Positions 8,500 to 19,860 are shown, numbered from the stretch's first letter. The stretch: 64,000 bases of DNA from CAVWSM01 sp963799425 (GCA_963799425.1 CAWCXA010000012.1:482120-546119); one strand, 5' to 3'. Made by a program: numbers and translations. The notes: generated from the letters alone by a model not told the origin.

Positions 8500-9215
8500 C
8501 GCGCGCTGTCCTGAGGCACAACGGTGAGAAACACCTGCTCGGCGCGCGCGGCGGTGATCAGCTGTGCGATGACGTCGTCGGTGTCAGCACCCTGGGGCTT
8601 GACGGCCAGTGTCACGGACACGGTGTCTGCGGGGCCGGCCAACCCGCCGCCGCCTTGGTCGTACTCCGTCACGACGACATCGGCGAGCAGCTGCTCGGCA
8701 ACGCGAGGCTCCTCGGCAGTGCCGACGCCGTCGTCGGCGTCGACCCAGACATCGACGTGAGTGCCGCGCCCCAGACCGGCCGGGCGCTCGTGGGAAGGGA
8801 TCGCCATCGTCAGGTAGCGCAGATCCTTGGTCTCGCCGGCATCAGTCGCTGCCACCGCCGCCGCGGGAATGAGCTCGCCCGCACCGACCGGCCGTAGAAC
8901 CACATAGCCGTCGAGCGATGACTCGGCGGCGACATAGCGCCCCAGCCCGCTGACGATGCGCACAGCCTGCTCACGCAAGTCTGAGGTGCCGACGATCATC
9001 CCCGGCTCGAGATCATCGGTCGCCACCAAGACGAGGGTCGTCTCGTCGGCCGCGGCGACGACTCGCGCACCGATCGCGACGGAACCCAGCACCAGGAGGA
9101 GGCCGATGACCAGGCGCGCGTCCCGCCAACGGGCACGGCCCAGGCGGCTCGCGGCGGGCGAGGCCAGCTCGGCCGGCGGGCTGGACGGGCGCGGTGGTGT
9201 GGCGGTCTCGATCAT
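8496..9215 (-). CDS. SAF-domain (CpaB/RcpC-like) membrane-anchored protein
   Basis: A 239-residue protein with a cytoplasmic Pro-rich N-terminus, one membrane segment (LVIGLLLVLGSVAIGARVV) and an outside SAF-type domain containing ATDDLEPGMIVGTSDL and GYVVLRPVGAGELIP. This layout is seen in CpaB/RcpC Flp-pilus proteins and in orphan actinobacterial SAF proteins. The ATG at 9213-9215 has GGGGA upstream and is preferred to the longer frame starting at 9308. It is translationally coupled to the CpaE-like gene and is divergent from a small HTH gene. Confidence 0.8.
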   Translation of the reverse strand: MIETATPPRPSSPPAELASPAASRLGRARWRDARLVIGLLLVLGSVAIGARVVAAADETTLVLVATDDLEPGMIVGTSDLREQAVRIVSGLGRYVAAESSLDGYVVLRPVGAGELIPAAAVAATDAGETKDLRYLTMAIPSHERPAGLGRGTHVDVWVDADDGVGTAEEPRVAEQLLADVVVTEYDQGGGGLAGPADTVSVTLAVKPQGADTDDVIAQLITAARAEQVFLTVVPQDSAR

Positions 9216-9409
9216 CGTGTCCCCGTGCGACGGTTGTGCAGTGCGCGCCCATTTTGCCCGAGTCATGCAAATCGGCGGGTATGCGTGCTTGCACAGCGTA
9301 CCCGCCAACGAACCAGTCGGAACCTGTCGGCTCTAACTGTGGATAACATGATCTAATCGATGTCAATCGGTGCCAGACTGTGGACAGCGAGAGTTTACGA
9401 GGAGAGTGC
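9216..9409. promoter_or_regulatory. Divergent regulatory region with hairpin and DnaA-box-like sites
   Basis: Between the SAF gene and the HTH gene. It contains an inverted repeat GGCGGGTATGC/GCGTACCCGCC (9274-9284, 9296-9306) with an inner GTGC-TT-GCAC stem. A 9-mer TGTGGATAA (9338-9346) is a perfect complement of the DnaA box TTATCCACA, and TGTGGACAG (9379-9387) matches the actinobacterial box form. Both divergent promoters should lie here, but I cannot assign hexamers with confidence. Confidence 0.45.
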
Positions 9410-9655
9410 ATGGCTGGAGACCGCCCGCGATTCCTGCAGCTGGCAGACGTGGCGGAGGTGCTCAACGTGTCGAGTGCTCAGGTCTACGCGCTGGTCCGCA
9501 GCGGCGACCTCCCCGCCATCCGCATCGGCGGGCGAGGTCAATGGCGGGTCGAGGCGAGCGCGCTGGAGGACTACATCCAGCGCATGTACGCCGAGACCAA
9601 GGTGTACGTGCGCAGCAACCCGCTTGGCCGGGCCGACGAAACCGACGCCGACTGA
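9410..9655 (+). CDS. Small helix-turn-helix DNA-binding protein (excisionase/BldC-like)
   Basis: An 81-residue MerR/excisionase-type winged helix: FLQLADVAEVLNVSSAQVYA, then LVRSGDLPAIRIGGRGQWRV and EDYIQRMYAE. This matches small BldC-like or excisionase-family HTH proteins of actinobacteria, which bind DNA directly and regulate development or neighbouring genes. The ATG at 9410 is preceded by GAGGAG. It is divergent from the SAF/CpaE-like pair and is a reasonable candidate regulator of it. No integrase is nearby, so a real excisionase role is unlikely. Confidence 0.8.
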   Translation: MAGDRPRFLQLADVAEVLNVSSAQVYALVRSGDLPAIRIGGRGQWRVEASALEDYIQRMYAETKVYVRSNPLGRADETDAD

Positions 9656-9736
9656 GCCAATCCAATGCGCCCCCTGGCTCGAACTCCGAGTGAACCGGCG
9701 CAGCCGCCGGACGTTCGCACGCCGTGGGAGCCTGTC

Positions 9737-10162
9737 ATGCGCACATCCCCCAACCGCCTGCTCGGCGCAGTCTTCGGCATTGTCTACGTGCTCGTCGGCC
9801 TGGTCGGTTTTGCCGTGACCAGCGGCGTGGGCTTCGCCGCAACGGACGGCAAGTCCCTCATCATTTTCGACCTCAACCCACTGCACAACATCGTCCACGT
9901 GGCCGTCGGAGCGCTGCTCCTGGCCGCGGCCCTGACCAGCACGAGCACCGCCAAGGGCGTCAACACCCTCGTCGGCGGGGTCTACCTGCTGGTGGGGATC
10001 GCCGGGTTGTTCCTCATCACCTCGGACGCCAACATCCTTGCGCTCAACGGACCCGACAACGCCCTGCACCTCGCCAGTGCCATGGTGCTGCTGGGCGTCG
10101 GGCTGTCGCAGGACAAGCGGCCCGCGTCAACGCCGACTCACGGCCGCAGGTCGTACGCGTGA
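9737..10162 (+). CDS. DUF4383 family membrane protein
   Basis: A 141-residue protein with four membrane segments. It shows DUF4383 features: a first helix AVFGIVYVLVGLVGFAVTSG, then NPLHNIVHVAVGALLL with the conserved NxxHNxxH pattern, and NALHLASAMVLL at the end. The ATG at 9737 with GGGAG upstream is chosen over the frame start at 9665. Function unknown. It overlaps the next gene by GTGA, indicating coupling. Confidence 0.85.
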   Translation: MRTSPNRLLGAVFGIVYVLVGLVGFAVTSGVGFAATDGKSLIIFDLNPLHNIVHVAVGALLLAAALTSTSTAKGVNTLVGGVYLLVGIAGLFLITSDANILALNGPDNALHLASAMVLLGVGLSQDKRPASTPTHGRRSYA

Positions 10163-10716
10163 GGCCGAGCAACACCCGGCGATCTGGATCGATGCTCGGG
10201 GATGTTGCGCAGGCGTGGGCGGCGTTCGCCAGCCTAGGCGCCGGCCTCGTGCACCTGTCTGTCGTGCGTGAGCACGCCGAGCACTGGTGGGCGCATGGCG
10301 CGTTCCTCCTCATCGCGGGGTTCGTGCAGGTCGCGTGGGCCGTGGCAGCCCTGTGCCTTCCGCGAGCGCCGTTTCGCCGACTGTTCAGCGTCTTCACCCT
10401 GGGGCTGGTCCTGACGTGGGTCGTGAGTCGTACGGCGGGACTGCCCTTTGGTCCTGACGCCGGGGCGGCCGAGCCGGTCGGCGTCAGTGACGGGCTGGCC
10501 GCGCTTCTGGAGATCGGAGTGCTGGCCGCTCTGGTGCTGTCCCGGTGGCGTGGCTGGGCGCGCGATCTAGTGCGCGATCCAGCGCACGGCCGGCACGCCG
10601 CAGCGGTCGTAGCTCTGCTCTTCGCCGGTGCACTCGGCGTCTCGGCGCTCACCGTGCCTGCGCTGGCGGCGAGCGACGCGGGCGAGCATGCGCACCATGG
10701 GACCCACTCCGGCTAG
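10159..10716 (+). CDS. Hypothetical four-helix membrane protein
   Basis: A 185-residue integral membrane protein with about four hydrophobic segments and a His-rich C-terminal tail (EHAHHGTHSG), which could bind metal. The GTG at 10159 overlaps the upstream stop as GTGA; an alternative ATG is at 10192. It probably forms a two-gene operon with the DUF4383 gene. Its stop overlaps the stop of the converging gene. I do not recognise the family. Confidence 0.7.
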   Translation: MRPSNTRRSGSMLGDVAQAWAAFASLGAGLVHLSVVREHAEHWWAHGAFLLIAGFVQVAWAVAALCLPRAPFRRLFSVFTLGLVLTWVVSRTAGLPFGPDAGAAEPVGVSDGLAALLEIGVLAALVLSRWRGWARDLVRDPAHGRHAAAVVALLFAGALGVSALTVPALAASDAGEHAHHGTHSG

Positions 10717-11267
10717 GCGCGTCGCGCGGCCGCCATTCCGGTGAACGGCACGACGCGGACCGCCTGCACGTCGCCCCGGCGACGAGCCTCGGCGTAGCCA
10801 TGCTCGGCCAACTCGAAGAAGTCGGCCCCCACGCGGTCGATCGTGCCGGTGACCGCGGCGCCATCGACAAGCGCAACCCTCAGTGTCGCCCGATCGCGCG
10901 CCAGCGCCCGCAGCACGTGGCCCAGTCCTAGCCTTGCCGCCACCTTGCCGGGCACCGCGGCGGTGGCGCCTATGCCCGGCAGACCGTAGATCCCGGTTAC
11001 TGCGGCGAGGCACACCACGACCTCGCGGCCGGCTTCATCGACGAGGAGTGTCCACCCCGGGCCGGAACGCTCGACCTGCCCGGATAGCGAGCCCATGCCG
11101 AGGACGTTTAGTCGCAGGACCTGGCCGGCAGCAGCAGTCATCCGCTCGAGCAGGTGAACCGAAGCCCGCTCGCGCCGCGTGCGGTCGGCGACCTCACCGG
11201 CGAGCTCGGCTGCCTCGGCCGCCTCGATCTGAGCCTCGAAGTCCGCGAACAGCGCATCCCAACGCAT
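10713..11267 (-). CDS. Conserved hypothetical actinobacterial protein
   Basis: A 184-residue soluble protein starting MRWDALFADFEAQIEAAEAA, with a helical N-terminus and a beta-rich remainder that contains two Sm-like repeats (GSLSGQVERSGPGWTLLVD and GAAVTGTIDRVGADFFELAE). The repeated pattern may reflect a small-barrel fold; this is inference. The ATG has AGGAG upstream. It converges with the preceding gene with overlapping stop codons. No function is known to me. Confidence 0.75.
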   Translation of the reverse strand: MRWDALFADFEAQIEAAEAAELAGEVADRTRRERASVHLLERMTAAAGQVLRLNVLGMGSLSGQVERSGPGWTLLVDEAGREVVVCLAAVTGIYGLPGIGATAAVPGKVAARLGLGHVLRALARDRATLRVALVDGAAVTGTIDRVGADFFELAEHGYAEARRRGDVQAVRVVPFTGMAAARRA

Positions 11268-11395
11268 CACCACAGCTCCTCGTGCACGGCAGCCCAACCT
11301 AGCCTTCCACAGCCCCAAGTCACGGAGTTGACACTTCGGTCGGCATAGGTTGTCATAAGCAAACGCAGTCAAACGAGGGAATACGGGATCAGTGC

Positions 11396-12184
11396 ATGAC
11401 TATCGTGGCCAGAGCCGTCCGAGTGACGCTCATGATGACCGCGTTGGGCGGCCTGACGACGGTGCTCGGCCAGGTCGCCCTCGCAGCCGACCCGGCTCGA
11501 CTCGACGGGCTCGTGACGCGCGCGGCTGGCTTTGGTGCGGCGGTCCTGAGTGGCTGGCTGGCGCTGGCCATCGCCATGTCCGCCCTCGCGACGTTGCCCG
11601 GGACGGTTGGACGAGCCGCGGCGCGTGCGGCGGCGCGGACCACGCCGGCTGCGACTCGACGCGTCGTGCATCTGGTCCTGGGTTTCTCGGTCGCGGCCAG
11701 CGCTGCGAGTCTCCCGTCGGTCGCGTCGGCTGCGCCGCCGCCGCTGACGCTGGCCGGAAGCCTCGAGATCACGGTGGCGGATGACGAGAAGTTCGCAGCT
11801 CTCCCCCACGTCGGCCGCCCGGTGCAAGACAGCGCGCGTACGGCGATGGCCGCGGCTGCTCCATCGCAATCAGCAGCGGGCGCTCCCCAGGGCGCGCTCG
11901 GCTGGACGCCGACGATCCCCGCACCGTCACCGCCAGTTCCCGCGCCGAGCCCCGATGTCGCCGTCGTGTCTACGCCTCCGCGTGACGGCGAAGCAGTGCC
12001 CGACGCGGTCGTCGTGCGACGAGGCGACTCGCTTTGGGCAATCGCCGCCCGCGTTCTCGGCCCGGCAGCCAGCGACGCGGAGATCGCGGCGACGTGGCCC
12101 CGGTGGTTCGACGCAAACCGCGGCGTCATCGGCCCCGATCCCGACGTCATCACACCCGGCACCGTCCTGCGCCCACCGGCCTGA
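11396..12184 (+). CDS. LysM-domain membrane protein
   Basis: A 262-residue protein. The N-terminal ~110 residues hold about three membrane segments (for example VTLMMTALGGLTTVLGQVAL and LSGWLALAIAMSALATL), followed by a Pro/Ala-rich linker (about 155-190) and a C-terminal LysM-like domain starting VVVRRGDSLWAIAARVLG and ending VITPGTVLRPP. LysM domains bind peptidoglycan; here the domain would face the cell wall. It lies 52 bases before the Rv3235-family gene on the same strand and may be co-transcribed with it. Confidence 0.8.
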   Translation: MTIVARAVRVTLMMTALGGLTTVLGQVALAADPARLDGLVTRAAGFGAAVLSGWLALAIAMSALATLPGTVGRAAARAAARTTPAATRRVVHLVLGFSVAASAASLPSVASAAPPPLTLAGSLEITVADDEKFAALPHVGRPVQDSARTAMAAAAPSQSAAGAPQGALGWTPTIPAPSPPVPAPSPDVAVVSTPPRDGEAVPDAVVVRRGDSLWAIAARVLGPAASDAEIAATWPRWFDANRGVIGPDPDVITPGTVLRPPA

Positions 12185-12236
12185 CAGCTCACCCAGCAAC
12201 CCATCACACCCGCACCACATGGTCGAAGGAGGCCCC

Positions 12237-12857
12237 GTGGCTATCCGCACCACCGCCCCGAGCACGTCGAGTCCGAAGCCGACGCTGCGACTGGTTCCTC
12301 CGCCCGATAGTGCCCCGCCATACGACGACGAGCTCGGCGCGGCGCTAGTCACCCACCCGCCGACTCAAGGCGCGCTGGCTCTCGACTTCCGGCTGCGCAG
12401 CGGAGTGGCGGCGATCCCCCAGCCGCCGGCGCAGCTGCGACTGATCGTGGACGAGCCGGCCGCCCCACCCGTGAGCGACCAAGCCGACGACGTCGACACG
12501 TTCTGCGCCCGCCAACCCACGCCGACCTCCACCCTGCCCGACCCCAAGGTGTGGATTGCCCGGCTGAGCCAGGCGACCATCGAGGTTCTGGCGGGCGTTC
12601 GCCCGCTCACGCAGCTAAGTCCCTGGCTGGACGAGCGCGTTTACAGCCAGCTCGGCGTGCGGTTGAAGGCGGCTTCACGCCGGTCGTCCGCTCCTCGTCT
12701 GCGCGCCAAGCTGCGCACGGTGCGCATCTGCCTGCCGGCTGACGGAGTCGTGGAGGCGAGTGCTGTGGTGCAGCACGGTCCGCGTTGCCGCGCGATGGCG
12801 CTCCGGCTGGAAGGCCTCGACGGGCGCTGGCGGTGCACCGACCTCACGCTCGTCTAG
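12237..12857 (+). CDS. Rv3235 family protein
   Basis: A 206-residue protein with a disordered Pro-rich N-terminal half and a conserved C-terminal domain (from about residue 95: KVWIARLSQATIEVLAGVRP through RALALRLEG-like sequence to the end). It matches the actinobacterial Rv3235 family, which sits near secA in M. tuberculosis as it does here. The GTG at 12237 follows a strong AAGGAGG; an ATG 18 bases upstream would place that site inside the gene. Function unknown. Confidence 0.8.
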   Translation: MAIRTTAPSTSSPKPTLRLVPPPDSAPPYDDELGAALVTHPPTQGALALDFRLRSGVAAIPQPPAQLRLIVDEPAAPPVSDQADDVDTFCARQPTPTSTLPDPKVWIARLSQATIEVLAGVRPLTQLSPWLDERVYSQLGVRLKAASRRSSAPRLRAKLRTVRICLPADGVVEASAVVQHGPRCRAMALRLEGLDGRWRCTDLTLV

Positions 12858-12909
12858 GCCCGTCACACGCGGTATGACTTCCGAAGGTGCCACCAAAGGA
12901 GGTCAGCGC

Positions 12910-13686
12910 ATGCCGCCGCAACGGCTGGCAGACGGTCGCCGTGTGTTCGTCAAGCGACAGCCCGGAGCCCCACCTGACTTCTTTCCGGCTGAGGCCCGCG
13001 GCCTCGACATCCTGCGTGGCGCGAGCGGCGGAATGGCAGTGCCCGAGGTGATCAGGGTCGACGCAGACGCCCTTGTCCTCGAGTGGATCGAGGAGGGTGC
13101 GCCCACGCGCGGCGCTGCCGATGAGACTGGACGCGCGCTGGCGCGAATGCACGCCCACGGTCGAGGTGTGTTCGGCCTTCGTGACGGCGACGGCTACATC
13201 GGCCGGCTACCGCTGCCCAACGGCCCGCTGACGTCCTGGCCTCAGTTCTTTGCCGAGCGACGCCTCCGGCCGTACGCGCGCATGGCGTACGACGATGGCG
13301 CACTCGGCCGCAGCGATCTGACAGCTGTCGAGCGCGTAATCCAGCGGATGGCCGAGCTCGCCGGACCAGCCGAGCCGCCTGCACTCATCCACGGTGACCT
13401 ATGGAGCGGCAACCTGCTCTGGGGTCTCGAGGGGCGAGCCTGGCTCGTCGACGCCGCCGCTGTCCACGGCGGGCACCGCGAGACCGACCTTGCGATGCTC
13501 GCCCTGTTCGGCGCACCGCACCTCGATCTGATCCTCGGCGCTTACCAGGACGTCGCACCACTCGCGTCCGGATGGCGGGAGCGCGTGGCGTTGCACCAGC
13601 TGCACCCGGTGCTGGTGCACGCTGCGCTGTTCGGCGGTGGCTATGGCGCGGCGGCGGGCCGGCTCGCTCGGGAGTGCCTGGACTAG
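12910..13686 (+). CDS. Fructosamine-kinase-like protein, short N-terminus
   Basis: A 258-residue protein of the fructosamine/ketosamine-3-kinase family, which phosphorylates sugar adducts on glycated proteins or amines. Visible motifs are the lysine strand RRVFVKRQPG, FFPAEARGLDIL, the catalytic loop LIHGDLWSGNLLWG and the metal aspartate region WLVDAAAVHGG. The metal aspartate is followed by AA rather than the usual P. The first ~30 residues of the family (glycine-rich nucleotide loop) are missing at the ATG at 12910, which has AAAGGAGG. A start at 12874 would add only 12 residues. It converges with secA. Confidence 0.75.
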   Translation: MPPQRLADGRRVFVKRQPGAPPDFFPAEARGLDILRGASGGMAVPEVIRVDADALVLEWIEEGAPTRGAADETGRALARMHAHGRGVFGLRDGDGYIGRLPLPNGPLTSWPQFFAERRLRPYARMAYDDGALGRSDLTAVERVIQRMAELAGPAEPPALIHGDLWSGNLLWGLEGRAWLVDAAAVHGGHRETDLAMLALFGAPHLDLILGAYQDVAPLASGWRERVALHQLHPVLVHAALFGGGYGAAAGRLARECLD

Positions 13687-13717
13687 ATCCGGCGACGGCC
13701 GGCTCGCTGACCTCGGA

Positions 13718-16555
<2,838 letters not shown>

Positions 16556-16703
16556 GCTGGTTCGCTCCTTGGACGCGAGTCCGGGTGGCCGGGCAGTCAG
16601 CCCGGGGTGCGGGCGCGGTAGCGCCTCGTCGAGCCATGGTACGTGGCCCGCACCAGGAAAAACGCCTCGCGCCCGGGATCAGTGCCCGTGCGACCATGCC
16701 CAG

Positions 16704-17816
16704 ATGCAACCCGTGGAACTCAGCGACGAGTCTGTTCGCCTCCGACAGGCCACCCTGAACGACCTCGACGAGATTGTCGAGCAGTGCAACGACCCGGAGT
16801 CGGTGCGCTGGACCACGGTTCCGAAGCCGTACGGTCGGGTCGACGCGGAGCAGTTCGTGTCCGAGTTCATTCCCAAGAGCTGGGCGGACGGCAGCGACCT
16901 GACCTGGGCCGTTGACCTCGGGGGCCGCTTCGCCGGGTCTGTGTCGCTTCGCCCGGAGAGCGCAGGGCGGGCGGAGATCGGCTTCGGGCTGGCGCCGTGG
17001 GCACGCGGCAAGGGGATCATGACTCGGGCGGCGGCACTCGCCATCGGCTGGGGGTTCGCGGCAGGCGGCCTGGGTCTGCGCGCGGTTGAATGGCGCGCGC
17101 ACGTGGGCAACTGGGCTTCGCGCCGGGTGGCCTGGCGGCTCGGGTTCCGGATCGAGGGCACCGTACGGGCTCTGTGTGCGCAGCGCGGCGAGCTGCGCGA
17201 CGCGTGGATCGGCACGTTGCTTGCCGGCGAGTCGATGCGCCCGGCGACGAAGTGGCTGGAAACGCCCGTGATCCGCGGACCGGAGGTGACGCTGCGGGCG
17301 CTTGAGGACGAGGACGCGGAGGCGATCTTCGAGGCGTTCAACGACCCGGTGACGCAGCACTGGTTTGGCGGTCTCCCGACCCCCTACCCCAGGGAGAATG
17401 CACGCGCGTTTATCGAGGCTCGACGCGAGGATGCCGCTGCGGGGCGCAGCGCGTACTGGGCGCTGGCGCGGCCGGACGGCGGCCCCGCGATCGGCGCGGT
17501 GTCGATCGGGGCCATGCAGCAGCACGATGGGGGTGGGGAGATCAGCTACTGGATGCACCCGTCGGCTCGCGACAAGGGCGTGGCGACCGAGGCCGTACGG
17601 CTGCTCGCCCGGCACGCGTTCATCGACGAGGCCGACGGTGGAATGGGGCTGCGGCGATTGGTCGTGGCTCATGCCGACGGCAACGAGGCGTCGCGCAGGG
17701 TGATCGAGCACGCCGGGTTCCGGCCGATGGGGATCGAGCGCGCGGGTGACCGCATCCGCGGCGGGGTCGTAGTCGATCTCTACTGGTACGACATGCTGAT
17801 GGACGACCCGCGCTAG
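16704..17816 (+). CDS. Tandem GNAT-domain N-acetyltransferase
   Basis: A 370-residue protein with two successive GNAT domains, each starting with a beta strand and [V/R]xLRxxxxxD pattern: SVRLRQATLNDLDEIV (about residue 10) and EVTLRALEDEDAEAIF (about 195). Acetyl-CoA-binding motif A is seen as WARGKGIMTRAA and SARDKGVATEAV. The domains resemble RimJ/RimL-type enzymes. Substrate unknown. The ATG at 16704 is chosen; the open frame upstream lies in the secA leader. It is divergent from secA and converges on the next gene across a long hairpin. Confidence 0.85.
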   Translation: MQPVELSDESVRLRQATLNDLDEIVEQCNDPESVRWTTVPKPYGRVDAEQFVSEFIPKSWADGSDLTWAVDLGGRFAGSVSLRPESAGRAEIGFGLAPWARGKGIMTRAAALAIGWGFAAGGLGLRAVEWRAHVGNWASRRVAWRLGFRIEGTVRALCAQRGELRDAWIGTLLAGESMRPATKWLETPVIRGPEVTLRALEDEDAEAIFEAFNDPVTQHWFGGLPTPYPRENARAFIEARREDAAAGRSAYWALARPDGGPAIGAVSIGAMQQHDGGGEISYWMHPSARDKGVATEAVRLLARHAFIDEADGGMGLRRLVVAHADGNEASRRVIEHAGFRPMGIERAGDRIRGGVVVDLYWYDMLMDDPR

Positions 17817-17829
17817 CCGCCCGCACGGA

Positions 17830-17890
17830 GTTGATCATGGCAGAGCTGTGATCATTCTCGCGAAATGATCACAGCTTTGCCATGATCAAC
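17830..17890. repeat. Long hairpin, 27-bp arms and 7-nt loop
   Basis: Arms 17830-17856 and 17864-17890 are complementary over 27 bases with one G-U type mismatch; the loop is CTCGCGA. The ends read GTTGATCATGG and CCATGATCAAC. It sits between two converging genes, so it may act as a bidirectional terminator despite lacking T runs. The ends resemble those of the imperfect element at 43329-43388. Confidence 0.7.
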
Positions 17891-17939
17891 ACGAGTTCGG
17901 CGGTGGCGGTAGCTTGAGGCGCTGAAGCGGATGCGGCTG

Positions 17940-19160
17940 TCAGGCGGCGAGTGCGACGGCGGCCGACAGGTGCGCTGCGAGATCGCCGCGCCCGTTGACA
18001 ACCACGTCGTCGAGCCCTAGCCAGCCGGCCATGCTGCGCAGCTCGGCGGCGAGCTCCTCAGCAGCGTCGCCGGGCGCACCCGGCTCGACCCACGCCGCCT
18101 GCACCCGCAGCACGCCGGCCTGCCGGTCGGCCTTCAGGTCGACTCGGCCGACAAGCTGGTCGCCGAGCAGGAAGGGCAGCACGTAATAGCCGTAGACCCG
18201 CTTGGCCGGCGGAACGTAGATCTCGATGCGGTAGCGGAAGTCGAAGATCGCCTCGGTGCGCGCCCGCTCCCAGATCAACGGGTCGAACGGTGCGAGCAGC
18301 GCCCGCGCGTCGACGCTCCGGGGCAGACGGGCGTCACGGTGCAGGTAGGCGGGTCGGTGCCAGCCGTCGATGCGCGTGGGCGTGAGCTCGCCGGCCTCGA
18401 CAAGGTCGGCGATCGCGGCGCGCGTCTCGAGGGGGCTGAGCCGGAAGTAGTCGCGCAGGCACTGCTCGGTCGCCACACCGTGCGCCCGCGCCGCGATGCG
18501 GACAAGCTCGCGTTGCGCATCGACCCGGTTTGGCGTGGGCGTCGCGAGGACAGCCGCTGGCAGCACTCGCTCGGGCAGGTCGTACAACCGCTCGAAACCA
18601 CGTCGACCGGCTGCGGTGACCTGGCCCGACCAGAACAGCCATTCGAGGGCGCGCTTGACCTCCGACCAGTTCCACCCCCAGTCGGTGCGCGCGGGTCGTG
18701 GCGCGTCGTGCTCGATCTCGCCGGCCGTGATCGGGCCGAGTTGTCGAACCTCGTCTAGCACCCAGGTAACAAATGCAGGCTGCTCTTCGACAATGTTGCG
18801 AACGCCGCCCCACGCCTCGTCGAGGGCCCGCTCCATGCGCCAGCGCAGTAGTGGTTGTGTCTCGACTGGCAGCAGCGAGGCCTCGTGGCCCCAGTATTCG
18901 AACAGCGTGCGCGGCGCCTTTCCCGCCGCACGGTCGATGAGTGACATCGGGTAGGGGCCGAGCCGGCTGAAGACCGGCAGGTAGTGGGCGCGCGCAAGCA
19001 CGTTGACCGAATCGATTTGCAGCAGGCCGGTGTGCCGGACAACCCGGCGCAGCCCGCGTCCGTCAACGAGGCCTCGCGGGCGTGGTGTCGCGAAACCCTG
19101 TGCCGCAAGGGCGACTCGTCTTGCCTGTTGACGGGACAGCAGCTCTGGTCTGCGCGGCAT
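17940..19160 (-). CDS. YcaQ/AlkX-like winged-helix DNA glycosylase
   Basis: A 406-residue member of the HTH_42 superfamily. Characterised members (E. coli YcaQ, Streptomyces AlkZ) unhook DNA interstrand crosslinks and excise bulky alkylated bases. The N-terminal segment LLQIDSVNVLARAHYLPVFS carries the QxD-type catalytic motif (QID). Other typical parts are LFEYWGHEASLLP, LIWERARTEAIFDFRYRIEIY and YGYYVLPFLLGDQLVGRVDLK. I start it at the ATG at 19160 (MPRRPELLSRQQ), nine bases inside the longest frame. It lies between secA and hpf but is a separate cargo gene. Confidence 0.85.
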   Translation of the reverse strand: MPRRPELLSRQQARRVALAAQGFATPRPRGLVDGRGLRRVVRHTGLLQIDSVNVLARAHYLPVFSRLGPYPMSLIDRAAGKAPRTLFEYWGHEASLLPVETQPLLRWRMERALDEAWGGVRNIVEEQPAFVTWVLDEVRQLGPITAGEIEHDAPRPARTDWGWNWSEVKRALEWLFWSGQVTAAGRRGFERLYDLPERVLPAAVLATPTPNRVDAQRELVRIAARAHGVATEQCLRDYFRLSPLETRAAIADLVEAGELTPTRIDGWHRPAYLHRDARLPRSVDARALLAPFDPLIWERARTEAIFDFRYRIEIYVPPAKRVYGYYVLPFLLGDQLVGRVDLKADRQAGVLRVQAAWVEPGAPGDAAEELAAELRSMAGWLGLDDVVVNGRGDLAAHLSAAVALAA

Positions 19161-19206
19161 GCCTCTCATCGTGCCAGCCGCCGCCGACAGCGGACCGACG
19201 TGCGGA

Positions 19207-19860
19207 TCAGTCGTCGTGCGTCAGCGAGAGGTGGATGACGCCGTAGTCGTATCCACGGCGCCGATAGACCACGCTCGGCAGCTTGTTGTCCGAGTCGACG
19301 AACAGGTAGAAGTCGTGACCCACGAGCTCCATCTCGTAGAGCGCCTGGTCGAGATTCATCGGCTTGGCTTGGTGCGTCTTGGTGCGGACAACCATCGGGC
19401 CCTCGTCGGCCACGGGACCGGCACCGTCCGGCCGCTCGGCATAGCGAGCGGCTTGCTCCTCCAGGTAGTCGACAGGGCTTTGCTCGACTGCCGGAGCAGC
19501 CTGGCTGTCCAGCACGGCTGTGGCCTGTGCCAGGGACACCGGAGTGCGGTGACCGCGATGCACGCGCTTGCGATCCGCGACCTTGCGCAGCTGGGTCTCG
19601 AGCCGCTCGGTGGCGAGGTCAAGCGCTGCGTACTTGTCAGGGGCAGCGGCCTCGGCTCGGATCACGGGGCCCTTGGAATGAACGGTCAGCTCGACGCGCT
19701 CGGCGAAGTCGGCGAGGCGTGGGTTGGTCTCCTTGGAAACCTCGACATCGATGCGAATGACGCGGTTGTTCAGCCGCTCGAGACGTCCGAGCTTGTCGTT
19801 GACGTGCTGGCGGAACCTTTCTTTGATCTCGCAGCGACGGCCTTTAACGACGATGTCCAC
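19207..19860 (-). CDS. hpf: Ribosome hibernation-promoting factor, long form
   Basis: A 217-residue long-form HPF that dimerises ribosomes into inactive 100S particles. The N-terminal S30AE domain starts VDIVVKGRRCEIKERFRQHV, and the C-terminal dimerisation domain reads KPMNLDQALYEMELVGHDFY and ends GVIHLSLTHDD. I choose the GTG at 19858-19860 with GGGAGG upstream. The frame remains open to 19995 but that stretch is not family-like. It lies downstream of comF on the same strand, as in mycobacteria. Confidence 0.92.
   Translation of the reverse strand: MDIVVKGRRCEIKERFRQHVNDKLGRLERLNNRVIRIDVEVSKETNPRLADFAERVELTVHSKGPVIRAEAAAPDKYAALDLATERLETQLRKVADRKRVHRGHRTPVSLAQATAVLDSQAAPAVEQSPVDYLEEQAARYAERPDGAGPVADEGPMVVRTKTHQAKPMNLDQALYEMELVGHDFYLFVDSDNKLPSVVYRRRGYDYGVIHLSLTHDD

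Noticed and set aside
9338..9387. Replication origin
   Set aside because: Only two DnaA-box-like 9-mers are present and dnaA, dnaN and an AT-rich unwinding region are missing.
9410..9655. True phage or transposon excisionase
   Set aside because: No integrase, attachment site or mobile-element genes are nearby; the protein fits BldC-like chromosomal regulators.
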